Shown here: piece after piece, positions 46,113 to 55,225 of the stretch | How the letters are laid out: every line of letters starts with the position of its first letter | Position numbering within the stretch: the first letter of the stretch is position 1 | Assembly (NCBI RefSeq): GCF_003991225.1 | Contig: NZ_JTFC01000017.1 | Span: forward strand, 1-62,682 | Source: Candidatus Kurthia intestinigallinarum | GTDB taxonomy: Bacteria; Bacillota; Bacilli; Bacillales_A; Planococcaceae | DNA: 62,682 nucleotides | Reading direction: 5' to 3' | Made by a program: the position numbers and the translations under genes | The notes under the pieces: generated by a model | Database searches by the model: none | Told to the model about the DNA's origin: nothing | What the model saw: only the letters and a program-made list of their open reading frames with translations

Positions 46113-47897
46113 TTACACGATGAATTTTTCAGCTGCAATTAATGCTTCTGCCGCTTGGCGTTTTAAGCGAATCGTTTTCTTCGGTGCATAACGACCAAAT
46201 TTACGAAGTGCTGATAGCATCATACGTTGGTTGTCACCTGATGATGAGTTCACTAGCGTATCACGCGCTTCTGCTAAGATTGTTTCAAAGGCATCTTGGC
46301 TGAAGATTTCTGTATACAATAGCTTTTGAGCCGCTTTGTCTGCACCATCGCGGTCAATCGCTTTTTGCGTACGTAATACCGCTGATTCCATCGCGAATAA
46401 TTGGTTCGCGATATTGGCGATATTCACAAGAATTTCTTGCTCATCTTCTAGCTTGTTACCATATTTAAGCGCTGCTGTCCCTGCCGCAAGTAACGCCACT
46501 TTTTTCGCCATTTTCACTAAATATTTTTCTTGTGCTAATGGTTCGTCTGCGATTTCTTCTGGTACCATACCTAAGATTTCTTGCTGCAGTGCTTGCGCTT
46601 GCTCAAGAAGCGGTAATTCGCCCTTCATCGCTTTCTTCATAAATGTACCTGGAACGATTAAACGGTTGATTTCGTTTGTTCCTTCGAAAATACGGTTGAT
46701 ACGAGAATCGCGGTAAATACGCTCTACTTCGTATTCTGCCATGTAGCCGTAACCACCGTGCAGTTGCACCGCTTCATCCGCTACATAATCAAGTACTTCT
46801 GAACCAAAGACTTTGTTGATTGAGCACTCAATCGCATACTCTGCAATCGCTTCTGCAATCTTTTTACCGTCTTTTTTCTCTTCATCACTCATTTGACCCA
46901 TATTGTCCTCAAAGTACCCAACTGTACGATAAATTAATGATTCAGAGGCATAGATTTGTGCCGCCATATTCGCTAATTTTTCCTTTGTTAAGTTGAATGA
47001 AGAAATTGGTGTATTGAATTGCTTACGTTCATTAACGTATTGAATCGTAATATCTAATGCGCGTTTTGACGAGCCAATTGTACCTACGCCTAATTTGTAG
47101 CGACCAATATTTAAAATATTGAACGCGATGATGTGGCCGCGACCTACTTCACCAAGTAAATTTTCTACTGGCACTTCTACGTCCTCTAAAATAAGCGTAC
47201 GTGTAGAAGATGATTTGATCCCCATTTTCTTCTCTTCCGCACCAGTTGATACGCCTGCAAATTCACGCTCTACGATAAATGCTGTGAATTTTTCACCATC
47301 AATTTTCGCGTATACAACGAATACATCCGCAAAGCCTGAGTTTGTAATCCATTGCTTTTCACCATTTAATACATAGTGCGTACCTGCTTCATTTAAGCGC
47401 GCAGTCGTTTTCGCACCGAGTGCATCACTACCTGAGCCTGGCTCTGTTAATGCGTATGCCGCGATTAATTCACCCGTTGCAAGCTTCGGTAAATAGCGTG
47501 ATTTTTGCTCATCATTACCGAATAAGACGATTGGTAAAGACCCAATTCCCACATGTGCGCCGTGTGTAATGGAGAAGCCACCAACAACAGCCATCTTCTC
47601 TGTTACAAGGGCAGATGTGATTTTATCAAGCCCTAAGCCATCGTACTCTTCTGGTACGTCTACTGCTAATAAGCCAAGCTCGCCCGCTTTTTTCAATAGG
47701 TTTACTGAATGCTCGAACTCGTGATTTTCTAAATTTGGGATCAACGGGAAGACATCGTTTTTCACGTAGTCTTCTGTCGTTTTTGCGATCATTTTATGCT
47801 CATCTGTGAAATCCTCTGGCGTAAATACGCGGTTAATGTCCACGTCTTCTGTTAAAAAGCTACCACCTTTAATAATGTTTGCTGTATGTTCTGTCAT
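46113..47897 (-). CDS. fadE: Acyl-CoA dehydrogenase FadE
   Basis: A 594-residue FAD acyl-CoA dehydrogenase for the first step of beta-oxidation. The flavin motifs YALTEPGSGSDA near residue 150 and WITNSGFADVFVVYA near 180, and the second signature QLHGGYGYMAEYEVERIYRDSR near 405 (with the expected catalytic-region acidic residues), are intact. It is longer than the classic ~380 residues because of a C-terminal helical extension (~430-594), as in YusJ-type enzymes. Third gene of the FadR-type operon. Confidence 0.95.
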   Translation of the reverse strand: MTEHTANIIKGGSFLTEDVDINRVFTPEDFTDEHKMIAKTTEDYVKNDVFPLIPNLENHEFEHSVNLLKKAGELGLLAVDVPEEYDGLGLDKITSALVTEKMAVVGGFSITHGAHVGIGSLPIVLFGNDEQKSRYLPKLATGELIAAYALTEPGSGSDALGAKTTARLNEAGTHYVLNGEKQWITNSGFADVFVVYAKIDGEKFTAFIVEREFAGVSTGAEEKKMGIKSSSTRTLILEDVEVPVENLLGEVGRGHIIAFNILNIGRYKLGVGTIGSSKRALDITIQYVNERKQFNTPISSFNLTKEKLANMAAQIYASESLIYRTVGYFEDNMGQMSDEEKKDGKKIAEAIAEYAIECSINKVFGSEVLDYVADEAVQLHGGYGYMAEYEVERIYRDSRINRIFEGTNEINRLIVPGTFMKKAMKGELPLLEQAQALQQEILGMVPEEIADEPLAQEKYLVKMAKKVALLAAGTAALKYGNKLEDEQEILVNIANIANQLFAMESAVLRTQKAIDRDGADKAAQKLLYTEIFSQDAFETILAEARDTLVNSSSGDNQRMMLSALRKFGRYAPKKTIRLKRQAAEALIAAEKFIV

Positions 47898-47956
47898 CGT
47901 AAATTCCTCCCCGATTTAAATAATTCTCCCCTGTGAAAATAAGCGACAAATACGAT

Positions 47957-49129
47957 TTATAAAACTTCGAAGACGCCCGCAGCACCCATACCGCCGCCGA
48001 TACACATCGTTACGACACCGTATTTTTTGCCTTGACGTTTCAATTCATGAATCAGCTTTAATGAAAGAATCGAGCCCGTTGCGCCAAGTGGATGACCAAG
48101 TGCAATCGCACCGCCATTTACATTGACCTTCTCGATATCAATACCAAGCTCTTTTACGACTTGGATTGATTGCGAAGCAAAGGCTTCATTGATTTCCCAA
48201 AGGTCGATATCCTCGATCTTTAAGCTCGCGATTTCAAGCGCTTTGGGAACCGCAACAATTGGCCCAATCCCCATGATTTCCGGTGGCACCCCTCCGACCG
48301 CAAATCCTAAAAATTTCGCTAATGGTGCAATGCCTTGTTCCTCTGCATATTCACGGTCCATTACAAGCACAGCCGCTGCCCCGTCAGACGTTTGTGAAGC
48401 ATTCCCCGCTGTTACGCTACCCTTTACATTAAAGGCTGGACGTAGCTTCGATAATGTCTCCACTGTCGTTCCTGGACGAATCCCTTCATCCATTTTAAAT
48501 TCAAAGCGTTTTTCCTGTGGCTTATTGTTGTCATCAACATAGCGCTGTACAACATCCACTGGCACGATTTGCTCATCGAAACGACCTTCTTTAATCGCAC
48601 GAATCGCATTTTCATGTGAGCGTACCGCAAAGGCATCTTGCTCCTCGCGAGATATGCTATATTTCACCGCGACATTTTCCGCTGTATGCCCCATGCTTGT
48701 GTAGTACTCAGGTGCTTCCTCTGCTAATGTCACATTTGGACGTACGACATGGCCCATCATCGGCACCATTGTCATTGATTCCGTACCACCTGCGATGATG
48801 GCTTTTGAATGCCCAAGCATAATACGCTCTGCCGCATTGGCAATCGTTTGTAGCCCTGATGAGCAGAAACGATTGACCGTTTGTGCTGGCGTCGTATCTG
48901 GAAGTCCTGCTAGCGCACCGATATTACGCGCTACATTCATGCCTTGCTCCGCTTCCGGCATCGCACAGCCGATAATTAAATCATCAATATCCCCTGTGTA
49001 GTTCGCGCGCTTTAGCGTTTCCTTTACGACTAATGCCCCTAAATCATCTGGACGAACTGTTTTTAATGACCCTTTTCCTGCTTTACCGACAGGTGTTCTG
49101 GCACCTGCAACAATTACTGCTTCACGCAT
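47957..49129 (-). CDS. fadA: Acetyl-CoA C-acyltransferase (3-ketoacyl-CoA thiolase)
   Basis: A 390-residue thiolase that splits 3-ketoacyl-CoA with CoA. The nucleophilic Cys is in NRFCSSGLQT near residue 88, the histidine in GGAIALGHPLGATGS near 345, and the second Cys in MCIGGGMGAA near 377. It lies 27 bp after fadN. Confidence 0.97.
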   Translation of the reverse strand: MREAVIVAGARTPVGKAGKGSLKTVRPDDLGALVVKETLKRANYTGDIDDLIIGCAMPEAEQGMNVARNIGALAGLPDTTPAQTVNRFCSSGLQTIANAAERIMLGHSKAIIAGGTESMTMVPMMGHVVRPNVTLAEEAPEYYTSMGHTAENVAVKYSISREEQDAFAVRSHENAIRAIKEGRFDEQIVPVDVVQRYVDDNNKPQEKRFEFKMDEGIRPGTTVETLSKLRPAFNVKGSVTAGNASQTSDGAAAVLVMDREYAEEQGIAPLAKFLGFAVGGVPPEIMGIGPIVAVPKALEIASLKIEDIDLWEINEAFASQSIQVVKELGIDIEKVNVNGGAIALGHPLGATGSILSLKLIHELKRQGKKYGVVTMCIGGGMGAAGVFEVL

Positions 49130-49156
49130 AAGCGAATCCCCCTTATTATATGAAAA

Positions 49157-51547
49157 CTAATTACGTAACGGTTTACCTTTTAATAGCATGTGCTGCATAC
49201 GTTGTTGTGTCGCCGCATTTTGTACGAGGCTAATGAATGCTTCACGCTCTAAATCCAATAAATACTGCTCATCTACAAGCGTGCCGTATGGAACAAGTCC
49301 ACCTGCTAATACATACGCTAGCTTCTTCGCAATTTCTAAATCGTAAGTCGATGCAAAGCCTGAGTTTTTCAAGCCCTCCGCACCAAGTAGTAACGCCGCA
49401 TAACCGGTCTCGCCAACTACTGGTACTTTTTCACGTGTAGGTGCTTGGTACCCTTCTGCTACAAGACCGATGACTGCTTGTTTTGCATCATATAGTAAGT
49501 GATCTGGATTCACGCTAATGCCGTCCGCAAAGTTAAGGAAGTTATTGTCGCGCGCTTCCTCTGCTGACATCGATGTTTTTGCTGTTGCAATCGTTTCAAA
49601 CGTTTTGCTCACAATGTTTAATAAATCGATGTTCACGCCTTTTGGTAGGCCTTTTAATTGCTTCATATAAAGCTCCTTGTTACCGCCGCCGCCAGGAATG
49701 ACCCCAACACCAACTTCGACAAGACCCATATATGTTTCCGCTGACGCTTGGATATGTGCCGCTGCTAAACAAACCTCTGCACCGCCACCAAGTGTCATAT
49801 TGTACGGAGCTGCAACCACTGGCTTTTTGCTATATTTCATGCGCAGTGTGCCTTGTTGGAAAGCATTCACAACTGCATCTAATTCAAATGTATTGTCATC
49901 TTCCGCTTCCATTAGAATCATCGCTAAGTTCGCGCCAACCGAGAAGTTTTTGCTCTGATTCCCAATCACTAAACCGATAAAGTCATCTGATTGGTCTAAT
50001 AAATCCAGTGCGTAGTTCAGCATTTGCATTGTATCTAAGCCCAGTGCATTTGATTTTGAAGTGAATTCTAATAGAAGAACACCATCCCCGAAATCAATAA
50101 CACTTGCGCCAGCATTTTTCTTTAATACGCCGTGTTGCTTTTTGTATAGTGCAAGGTCGATGGCTTTTTCATTACGTGGCACTTTCACATAGTCCGTACC
50201 GTCGAAGTAATGCAGCTCATCATCGATTGTTGTATAGAATGAATCATAGCCCTTATCAAGTAATGCATTGACGAATGCTGGAATTGTGTAGCCTTCCTTC
50301 GTCATACGCGCCACCGATTGTGTCACACCGATTGCATCCCATACTTCAAATGGTCCCTGTGTCCAGCCGAAGCCCCACTTCATCGCTTGGTCGATACCAA
50401 GAATCGAATCCGAAATCTCACCATTTAGCTCTGCTGAGTAAAGTAATGTTGGTGCAATGATGCTCCACAGTAACTCCCCTGTGCGGTCTTCTGCGTATAC
50501 AAGTGATTTCACACGATTCGCCAGACCTCGTTGCTGCTTCGCCGCGGCGATTGAAGGCGTTTCCAATGCTTTGCGTGGACCATATTCAAATGTATCTAAA
50601 TCAAGCTCTAAAATATCTCTGCCTTTTTTAAGGAAGAAACCTTGTCCTGATTTAGCACCAAGCCAGCCATTTTCAACCATCTTCGCTAAATAGGCCGGTA
50701 CTTCAAATACCTTTTGCTCATCGCCCGTTGTGTTGTCATACACATTGTTTGCTACGTGAATGAAGGTATCTAGTCCTACTACATCTAACGTGCGCAGTGT
50801 TGCCGATGATGGACGGCCAATTAATGGACCTGTCACCGAATCCACTTCACCTACTGAGTAGCCCTTTTCACGCATTACTTGTAGTGTAATCATGAGACCA
50901 TATGTGCCGACGCGGTTACCGATAAAGTTTGGTGTGTCTTTTGCTAGCACAACCCCTTTACCAATCGCATCCTCACCAAATGCCAGCATATAATCAAGTA
51001 CTGCTTGGTCTGTATATTTTGATGGAATCACTTCTAATAACTTTAAGTAGCGTGGTGGGTTAAAGAAGTGCGTTCCTAAGAAATTTTTTTGGAAATCTTC
51101 CGAGCGTCCCTCTGCCATCGCATCAATACTAATGCCTGAAGTATTAGAAGAAACGATTGTTCCAGGTGTACGAACGGATTCAATTTTGTCATATAAAGAC
51201 TTTTTGATTGCTAAGTTTTCCGTTACCACTTCAATGATCCAATCAACTTTTGACAGTTCCTTTAAATCATCCTCTAAGTTCCCTGTTTTAATGTTGTTTA
51301 GGCTTCTTTTCGTTGTGAGTGGTGCAGGTTTTTGCTTTAAGAGCTTCGCCATTGCGCTATCTACAAAACGGTTACGAACAGCAGGTGACTCAAGTGTTAA
51401 GCCCGCTTTCTCTTCCTCCGCTGTTAATGAATTTGGCACAATGTCGAATAAATGCGTTTCAAAACCACAGTTTGCTAAATGCGCAGCGATACCTGAACCC
51501 ATAACCCCAGAGCCGATGACCGCAACTTTTTGAATACGTCTAACCAT
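49157..51547 (-). CDS. fadN: 3-hydroxyacyl-CoA dehydrogenase/enoyl-CoA hydratase
   Basis: A 796-residue bifunctional beta-oxidation enzyme. The N-terminal NAD domain starts VIGSGVMGSGIAAHLANCG, the HAD C-terminal domain follows (GVVLAKDTPNFIGNRVG near 205 and a GLDTFIHVANNVYD stretch), and a crotonase-type hydratase domain is at ~480-700 (NMTLGGGAEVCLAA; VGVGVIPGGGGNKE). The ATG at 51547 gives the family start MVRRIQKVAVIG; the longer frame to 51586 would run through the FadR operator. Confidence 0.95.
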   Translation of the reverse strand: MVRRIQKVAVIGSGVMGSGIAAHLANCGFETHLFDIVPNSLTAEEEKAGLTLESPAVRNRFVDSAMAKLLKQKPAPLTTKRSLNNIKTGNLEDDLKELSKVDWIIEVVTENLAIKKSLYDKIESVRTPGTIVSSNTSGISIDAMAEGRSEDFQKNFLGTHFFNPPRYLKLLEVIPSKYTDQAVLDYMLAFGEDAIGKGVVLAKDTPNFIGNRVGTYGLMITLQVMREKGYSVGEVDSVTGPLIGRPSSATLRTLDVVGLDTFIHVANNVYDNTTGDEQKVFEVPAYLAKMVENGWLGAKSGQGFFLKKGRDILELDLDTFEYGPRKALETPSIAAAKQQRGLANRVKSLVYAEDRTGELLWSIIAPTLLYSAELNGEISDSILGIDQAMKWGFGWTQGPFEVWDAIGVTQSVARMTKEGYTIPAFVNALLDKGYDSFYTTIDDELHYFDGTDYVKVPRNEKAIDLALYKKQHGVLKKNAGASVIDFGDGVLLLEFTSKSNALGLDTMQMLNYALDLLDQSDDFIGLVIGNQSKNFSVGANLAMILMEAEDDNTFELDAVVNAFQQGTLRMKYSKKPVVAAPYNMTLGGGAEVCLAAAHIQASAETYMGLVEVGVGVIPGGGGNKELYMKQLKGLPKGVNIDLLNIVSKTFETIATAKTSMSAEEARDNNFLNFADGISVNPDHLLYDAKQAVIGLVAEGYQAPTREKVPVVGETGYAALLLGAEGLKNSGFASTYDLEIAKKLAYVLAGGLVPYGTLVDEQYLLDLEREAFISLVQNAATQQRMQHMLLKGKPLRN

Positions 51548-51571
51548 AAAACAATTCGCCCCTTCCAATTT

Positions 51572-51589
51572 TGAATGAACAACCATTCA
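51572..51589. promoter_or_regulatory. FadR-type operator of the fadNAE operon
   Basis: An 18-bp near-perfect dyad, TGAATGA - four bases - CCATTCA, with one mismatch to the Bacillus FadR consensus TGAATGAMTANTCATTCA. It lies ~42 bp downstream of the presumed -10, so a TetR-family FadR would block elongation unless long-chain acyl-CoA removes it. fadR itself is not in the window. Confidence 0.8.
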
Positions 51590-51630
51590 TTTTTATCTAA
51601 AAAAAATATGGCCTTGCGATTTCTAAATTC

Positions 51631-51660
51631 ATAGTAGCACGTTTTCCATTTTTTATGCAA
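51631..51660 (-). promoter_or_regulatory. fadN operon promoter
   Basis: TTGCAT and TACTAT are 18 bp apart on the minus strand. The rest of the 51590-51847 gap is AT-rich and also carries the start region of the thioredoxin gene; no gene is seen in it. Confidence 0.5.
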
Positions 51661-51847
51661 TAAAAAAACATCATTTTTGTTGAAAAAGTTTAAAATTTTC
51701 TGTTTCAATTCAATTTCCTCTTTTAATATAGTTTTTTCCTTTTCCATTTTTAAACGATTTCCAAAAAAATTAAACCAACTTACTTTCAGTAACTTATAAA
51801 ACAGTGTACACTAGAATAGAAGTTATTCATTATGAGGAGGATTCAAC

Positions 51848-52168
51848 ATGCAACCAATTACGACTGTTGAACAATTTAACGAAATCATTACGACACAACC
51901 ATCAGTGATCGTGAAATTTTACGCTGGCTGGTGCCCAGATTGTACACGCATGAACATGTTCATCGACCCAATCATCGAGCAATACAACCAATACACTTGG
52001 TATGAAGTAAACCGCGATGAGCTACCAGAACTAGCTGAAAAATACGAAGTAATGGGTATCCCAACACTTGCTGTATTCAAAAACGGCGAAAAAGTAGGTC
52101 ACCTACACAGCGCAAACGCAAAATCTCCAGAACAAGTAACAGACTTCTTAGACGCACAAGAAGCATAA
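51848..52168 (+). CDS. Thioredoxin family protein
   Basis: A 106-residue thioredoxin with active site WCPDC (~28-32, Asp in place of Pro) and cis-proline in MGIPTLAVF near 72. It has no signal peptide, so it is cytosolic. In B. subtilis the fad operon also has small thioredoxin-like neighbours (yus region). Codons are unusually rich in C-ending forms, as for a highly expressed gene. GAGGAGG precedes the ATG and a strong terminator follows. Confidence 0.93.
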   Translation: MQPITTVEQFNEIITTQPSVIVKFYAGWCPDCTRMNMFIDPIIEQYNQYTWYEVNRDELPELAEKYEVMGIPTLAVFKNGEKVGHLHSANAKSPEQVTDFLDAQEA

Positions 52169-52170
52169 TT

Positions 52171-52207
52171 AAAAGGAATCCCCCTTTACCGGCGGATTCC
52201 TTTTTTT
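52171..52207 (+). terminator. Terminator after the thioredoxin gene
   Basis: GGAATCC pairs with GGATTCC around a loop of ~12 nt, with A4 before and T7 after. Confidence 0.9.
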
Positions 52208-52262
52208 ATTAGTTCTTTTTTTTAGTAAATTTCGCTACAATAGAAGCAAGGTGGTGATTGGA

Positions 52263-52721
52263 TTGGACTTACAACATGAAAACAGTCAATTAAAAGCGAA
52301 AATTGCAGAGTATGAGCTTATTTTAAGTTCGATGTCTGCACCCGTAATCGAATCATTTTTAGGAAACGTTGTACTCGTTCCACTAACAGGTATTCTCACG
52401 CTTGAGCGCATCAATAATATTGATCAGGCTATTTTTGATTATGTCGCTGAGAAGCCGTTATCTGAATGCATGGTGATTGATTTTACTGGCATCGATGTCA
52501 GTGACTTTAACTACATTGACTTGCATCTATTAACAGAGCGCTTTGAAAAGCTCAATAAAACATTAGCCATCATGGGCATTCGCGTATTGCATTCTGGTAT
52601 GAATCCAGATGTTGTACGTCACTTTATTACAACGGGCTATTCACTAAAAAGCGAGTCATTCCCGTCATTCCGTACAGCGCTTCAGCAGCTCGTACGCGAT
52701 GGCTATGAAAAAGCGAAATGA
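52263..52721 (+). CDS. STAS domain protein (RsbR-like, short N-terminus)
   Basis: A 152-residue protein. A helical N-terminal ~28 residues (possible coiled coil) is followed by a STAS domain: VVLVPLTGILTLERINN, then MVIDFTGIDVSDFNYIDLHLL with the DFT threonine that RsbR/RsbS paralogues use for RsbT phosphorylation, then MGIRVLHSGMNPDVVRHF. It is much shorter than RsbRA-D, lacking their globin-like N-terminal domain. A TTG at 52263 is the likely start with AAGGTGG six bases upstream; the in-frame GTGs at 52251/52254 lie within that site. Its stop overlaps the next ATG by four bases. Confidence 0.8.
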   Translation: MDLQHENSQLKAKIAEYELILSSMSAPVIESFLGNVVLVPLTGILTLERINNIDQAIFDYVAEKPLSECMVIDFTGIDVSDFNYIDLHLLTERFEKLNKTLAIMGIRVLHSGMNPDVVRHFITTGYSLKSESFPSFRTALQQLVRDGYEKAK

Positions 52722-53224
52722 TTAAACTCAAGGCCAAATCGCAATACGATGCTTCTGTGAACGAACGCTATCAATCGTCTGCATGTGGCCCGACAGCAGT
52801 CGAGGCAATCTTACAGCATTACCTAAAGCAGCCCGTTGCGATTAACTACTTATATAAAGCGCTCGGTACGACACCGATTGGGTTATTTACATGGCGCATG
52901 ATTCGCCGACTTAAGCATTTACTCGGTCCAAACTGGCAAATTACACGTGTCACCAAACAAAAAGCCCTCGCTGCGATTGATGCAGGAGAGCCGATTGCAC
53001 TGAAGTTCGATCGTTATTTCACACCCTTTTTCTTTAAAAAGGCACGCTATAACTATCACTGGACCGTCCTCGTCAACTATGCTGTCGAAGAGGGCCGCCT
53101 TCAGTTATTCGTACAAGATTTAGGCACGCGTAGCCGAGAAAGCCGCATCGAAAAGATTGACTATTTAGACAACGCACACGCCCTCACCTTCGTACACATT
53201 AAACCATTATTTAAAAATATTTAG
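52718..53224 (+). CDS. C39-like cysteine peptidase domain protein
   Basis: A 168-residue stand-alone C39-type papain-like domain with an apparent Cys-His-Asp triad: C23 in SACGPTAV, H114 in YHWTVL and D134 in VQDLGT. There is no signal peptide, membrane segment or ABC module, so it is not a bacteriocin exporter and acts in the cytosol. It is translationally coupled to the STAS gene (ATGA overlap), which suggests they work together, an unusual pairing. Its last 18 bases overlap the 3' end of the convergent ypcP-type gene. Confidence 0.8.
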   Translation: MIKLKAKSQYDASVNERYQSSACGPTAVEAILQHYLKQPVAINYLYKALGTTPIGLFTWRMIRRLKHLLGPNWQITRVTKQKALAAIDAGEPIALKFDRYFTPFFFKKARYNYHWTVLVNYAVEEGRLQLFVQDLGTRSRESRIEKIDYLDNAHALTFVHIKPLFKNI

Positions 53225-54082
53225 CGCATGATTCGCGATTAGGCGATATTCATGCTGATGCATTAAATCAAGCGTATCATTCGTCCACATTGGAAGTAAT
53301 AACTCATCCATGCTAGCGTCGATTGGTACCGCTGTATTAATACGTGCAAGTTGTAGCGACAATTGTAGCATGTCTACGTTGTCGCTAATTTTTTGACGTT
53401 GACCCGGTTTTAATTCCGCAAGCGCAGCTAATACGCCGTCTACCGAGCCATATGTTTGGATTAACTGTAGCGCTGTTTTTGGACCAATGCCCTTCACACC
53501 CGGGTACCCATCACTTGAATCCCCCATAAATGCTTTCACGTCTGCAAACTGCGCTGGCGAAATGCCATACTCCTCTGTAAAACGCGCCAAATTATACGGA
53601 TTATATTCCGTATAACCTTTTTTCGTTAACGCAATTGTTGTATTCGGATTCACTAATTGAAGTAAGTCTTTATCGCCACTAACAACGGTAATCTGCGCAT
53701 CATTTTTCCATTTTTCGACGATGGAGCCGATTAAATCATCCGCTTCCTGTCCCTTCACACCGAAGTTTTTCCAACCAATCAGCTCTGACACGTCACGCGC
53801 CATATCAAATTGTGGCAGCATCTCCTCTGGGGGTGCCGTACGATTCGCTTTATAACCGTCAAATAAATCGTTACGGAATGTGTGTGAGCCCATGTCCCAG
53901 CACACCGCCATATGTGTCGGACGGACGATATTTTGCGCGCTTAATACATGACGCGCAAAGCCCTGTACACCGTTCGTTGGTGTGCCGTCCTGTCGCGGGA
54001 AAAACTGACGCATTGGTGCCGTCGCATAAAACGAACGGAATAGTAGCGCCATACCGTCAATTAATAAAATATGTGGTTGCAT
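53207..54082 (-). CDS. ypcP: 5'-3' exonuclease/flap nuclease, PolA N-terminal type
   Basis: A 291-residue stand-alone FEN-family nuclease like B. subtilis YpcP, which helps remove RNA primers. Metal-binding aspartates are visible in LLIDGMALLFRSFYA (start), WDMGSHTFRNDLFDGYKANR (~65), GQEADDLIGS (~110), VVSGDKDLLQLV (~135) and MGDSSDGYPGVKGIGPKTA (~187, with the helix-hairpin-helix). The ATG at 54082 has GGAG ten bases upstream; the in-frame ATG at 54091 touches that site. Confidence 0.92.
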   Translation of the reverse strand: MQPHILLIDGMALLFRSFYATAPMRQFFPRQDGTPTNGVQGFARHVLSAQNIVRPTHMAVCWDMGSHTFRNDLFDGYKANRTAPPEEMLPQFDMARDVSELIGWKNFGVKGQEADDLIGSIVEKWKNDAQITVVSGDKDLLQLVNPNTTIALTKKGYTEYNPYNLARFTEEYGISPAQFADVKAFMGDSSDGYPGVKGIGPKTALQLIQTYGSVDGVLAALAELKPGQRQKISDNVDMLQLSLQLARINTAVPIDASMDELLLPMWTNDTLDLMHQHEYRLIANHALNIFK

Positions 54083-54099
54083 TTCTTTCATTCTCCTTT

Positions 54100-54132
54100 A
54101 AAAAAAGCCAAGGAAGCAAATCCCCGGCTCTC
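54100..54132 (-). terminator. Terminator after the OsmC gene
   Basis: AGCC/GGCT and GG/CC arms around a ~10-nt loop, then T7 on the minus strand. Confidence 0.75.
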
Positions 54133-54135
54133 TCA

Positions 54136-54588
54136 TTAAATCACTCGAGCTACTTGAATCGTTGCTTGTAGCTCTAATTGTACATTACCACGAAGCGCTT
54201 TGCTAATCATGCAAGTCTCCTCTGCCTTCTCGGCAAAACGTTTCGCACGTTGTTGGTCGCGCTCCGACGCATTTGGCATTAACTCAATCGTCGGCTTATG
54301 AATAATCTTCTTATACGTGAAGACCCCATTTGTTACATCAACATAGCCCTCTGACTGAAGCGTTTGCGTATTCGTCTCAATACCTGCGCGCTCTAGTAAT
54401 GCAGCAAGCGTAATCATATAGCACGTCGCCGCAGCTCCTAACAGCATTTCATCTGGATTCGTCCCGATACTCGGTCCGTCCATATCCTTTGGAATCGATA
54501 CCTGCGTCTGTAAATTCCCCGCCGTAATATCTCCGACCGCATTTCGACCACCTGGCCAGCGTGCTTGTAATGTAAATAAATGTTCCAT
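54136..54588 (-). CDS. OsmC/Ohr family peroxidase-like protein
   Basis: A 150-residue OsmC-fold protein that detoxifies organic hydroperoxides or lipid-derived electrophiles. The two redox cysteines are in AATCYMITLAAL (~57) and AEETCMISKAL (~125). GTNPDEMLLGA near 43 is a family stretch. The ATG at 54588 is eight bases after GGGAG; an ATG at 54594 is too close to it. It lies 6-13 bp after the preceding membrane-protein gene on the minus strand. Confidence 0.88.
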   Translation of the reverse strand: MEHLFTLQARWPGGRNAVGDITAGNLQTQVSIPKDMDGPSIGTNPDEMLLGAAATCYMITLAALLERAGIETNTQTLQSEGYVDVTNGVFTYKKIIHKPTIELMPNASERDQQRAKRFAEKAEETCMISKALRGNVQLELQATIQVARVI

Positions 54589-54600
54589 TGTCATCGCTCC

Positions 54601-55089
54601 CTAATTCGAAAATGGATAGTACTGCTCTAGATACGGATCAAATGCATAGCGATACACATTATCCTTTTTCTCAAGCGCAATCAAATACACTTCTTGTCCT
54701 TCGTACGTATCGATTTTATTGCTGTACTCACGGTCCTTCACAATTTTACCACCTTCTGTACGCGCAATTAAGTCCTGTGCGTCCTCGACATTCACCTTTG
54801 GAATATCGCGCTCAAATAAGAATGGTGCCGCGACTAATGCGGCGTATGCAATGCCGATTAACCAGTGCTTCTTACGAATATTTTGTTTCTCAATTAATGC
54901 GTAATATGCGATAAAAAAGGCCACTAACCCAATCATGACGTAGTTTGGCATGTCCCCTAAGCTGTTGATGCCGTTATAGGGCTTTCCACGAAAATAAAAA
55001 TAAATAACTTCGATAAACGCTAGCACAACAAGCCCTAGGAGTAGCTTTTCTCGCTTTCCTAAATTTATATCTCTTTTCAAAAAATTCAC
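54601..55089 (-). CDS. Membrane protein with extracytoplasmic tail, unknown
   Basis: A 162-residue protein I do not recognise. It has a basic N-terminus (KRDINLGKREK), then three predicted membrane helices (about 16-35, 50-66, 75-90) and a soluble C-terminal half of ~70 residues with mixed charge. By the positive-inside rule the tail is probably outside. It is followed by the OsmC gene at once, so both are likely one transcript. No domain can be named. Confidence 0.7.
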   Translation of the reverse strand: MNFLKRDINLGKREKLLLGLVVLAFIEVIYFYFRGKPYNGINSLGDMPNYVMIGLVAFFIAYYALIEKQNIRKKHWLIGIAYAALVAAPFLFERDIPKVNVEDAQDLIARTEGGKIVKDREYSNKIDTYEGQEVYLIALEKKDNVYRYAFDPYLEQYYPFSN

Positions 55090-55186
55090 CTCTAATACCT
55101 ATTTACATAAAAATCTATTCTATCATATTCTTTTCTTCAGACTTACATCATGTATTACGAAAGAAATCATCAAAAGGTTTCATGAC

Positions 55187-55214
55187 GAAAAAAAGAGCCG
55201 CGAAAAGCGACTCC
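55187..55214 (-). terminator. Terminator after the 53-residue protein gene
   Basis: GAGTCGC pairs with GCGGCTC (one wobble) around TTTTC, then T7 on the minus strand. Confidence 0.88.
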
Positions 55215-55225
55215 TCATCGGTCAT

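Noticed and set aside
51475-51747. 90-codon minus-strand frame upstream of fadN
   Set aside because: It overlaps the fadN start out of frame, covers the promoter and FadR operator, and has AT-driven Lys/Phe composition without a ribosome site.
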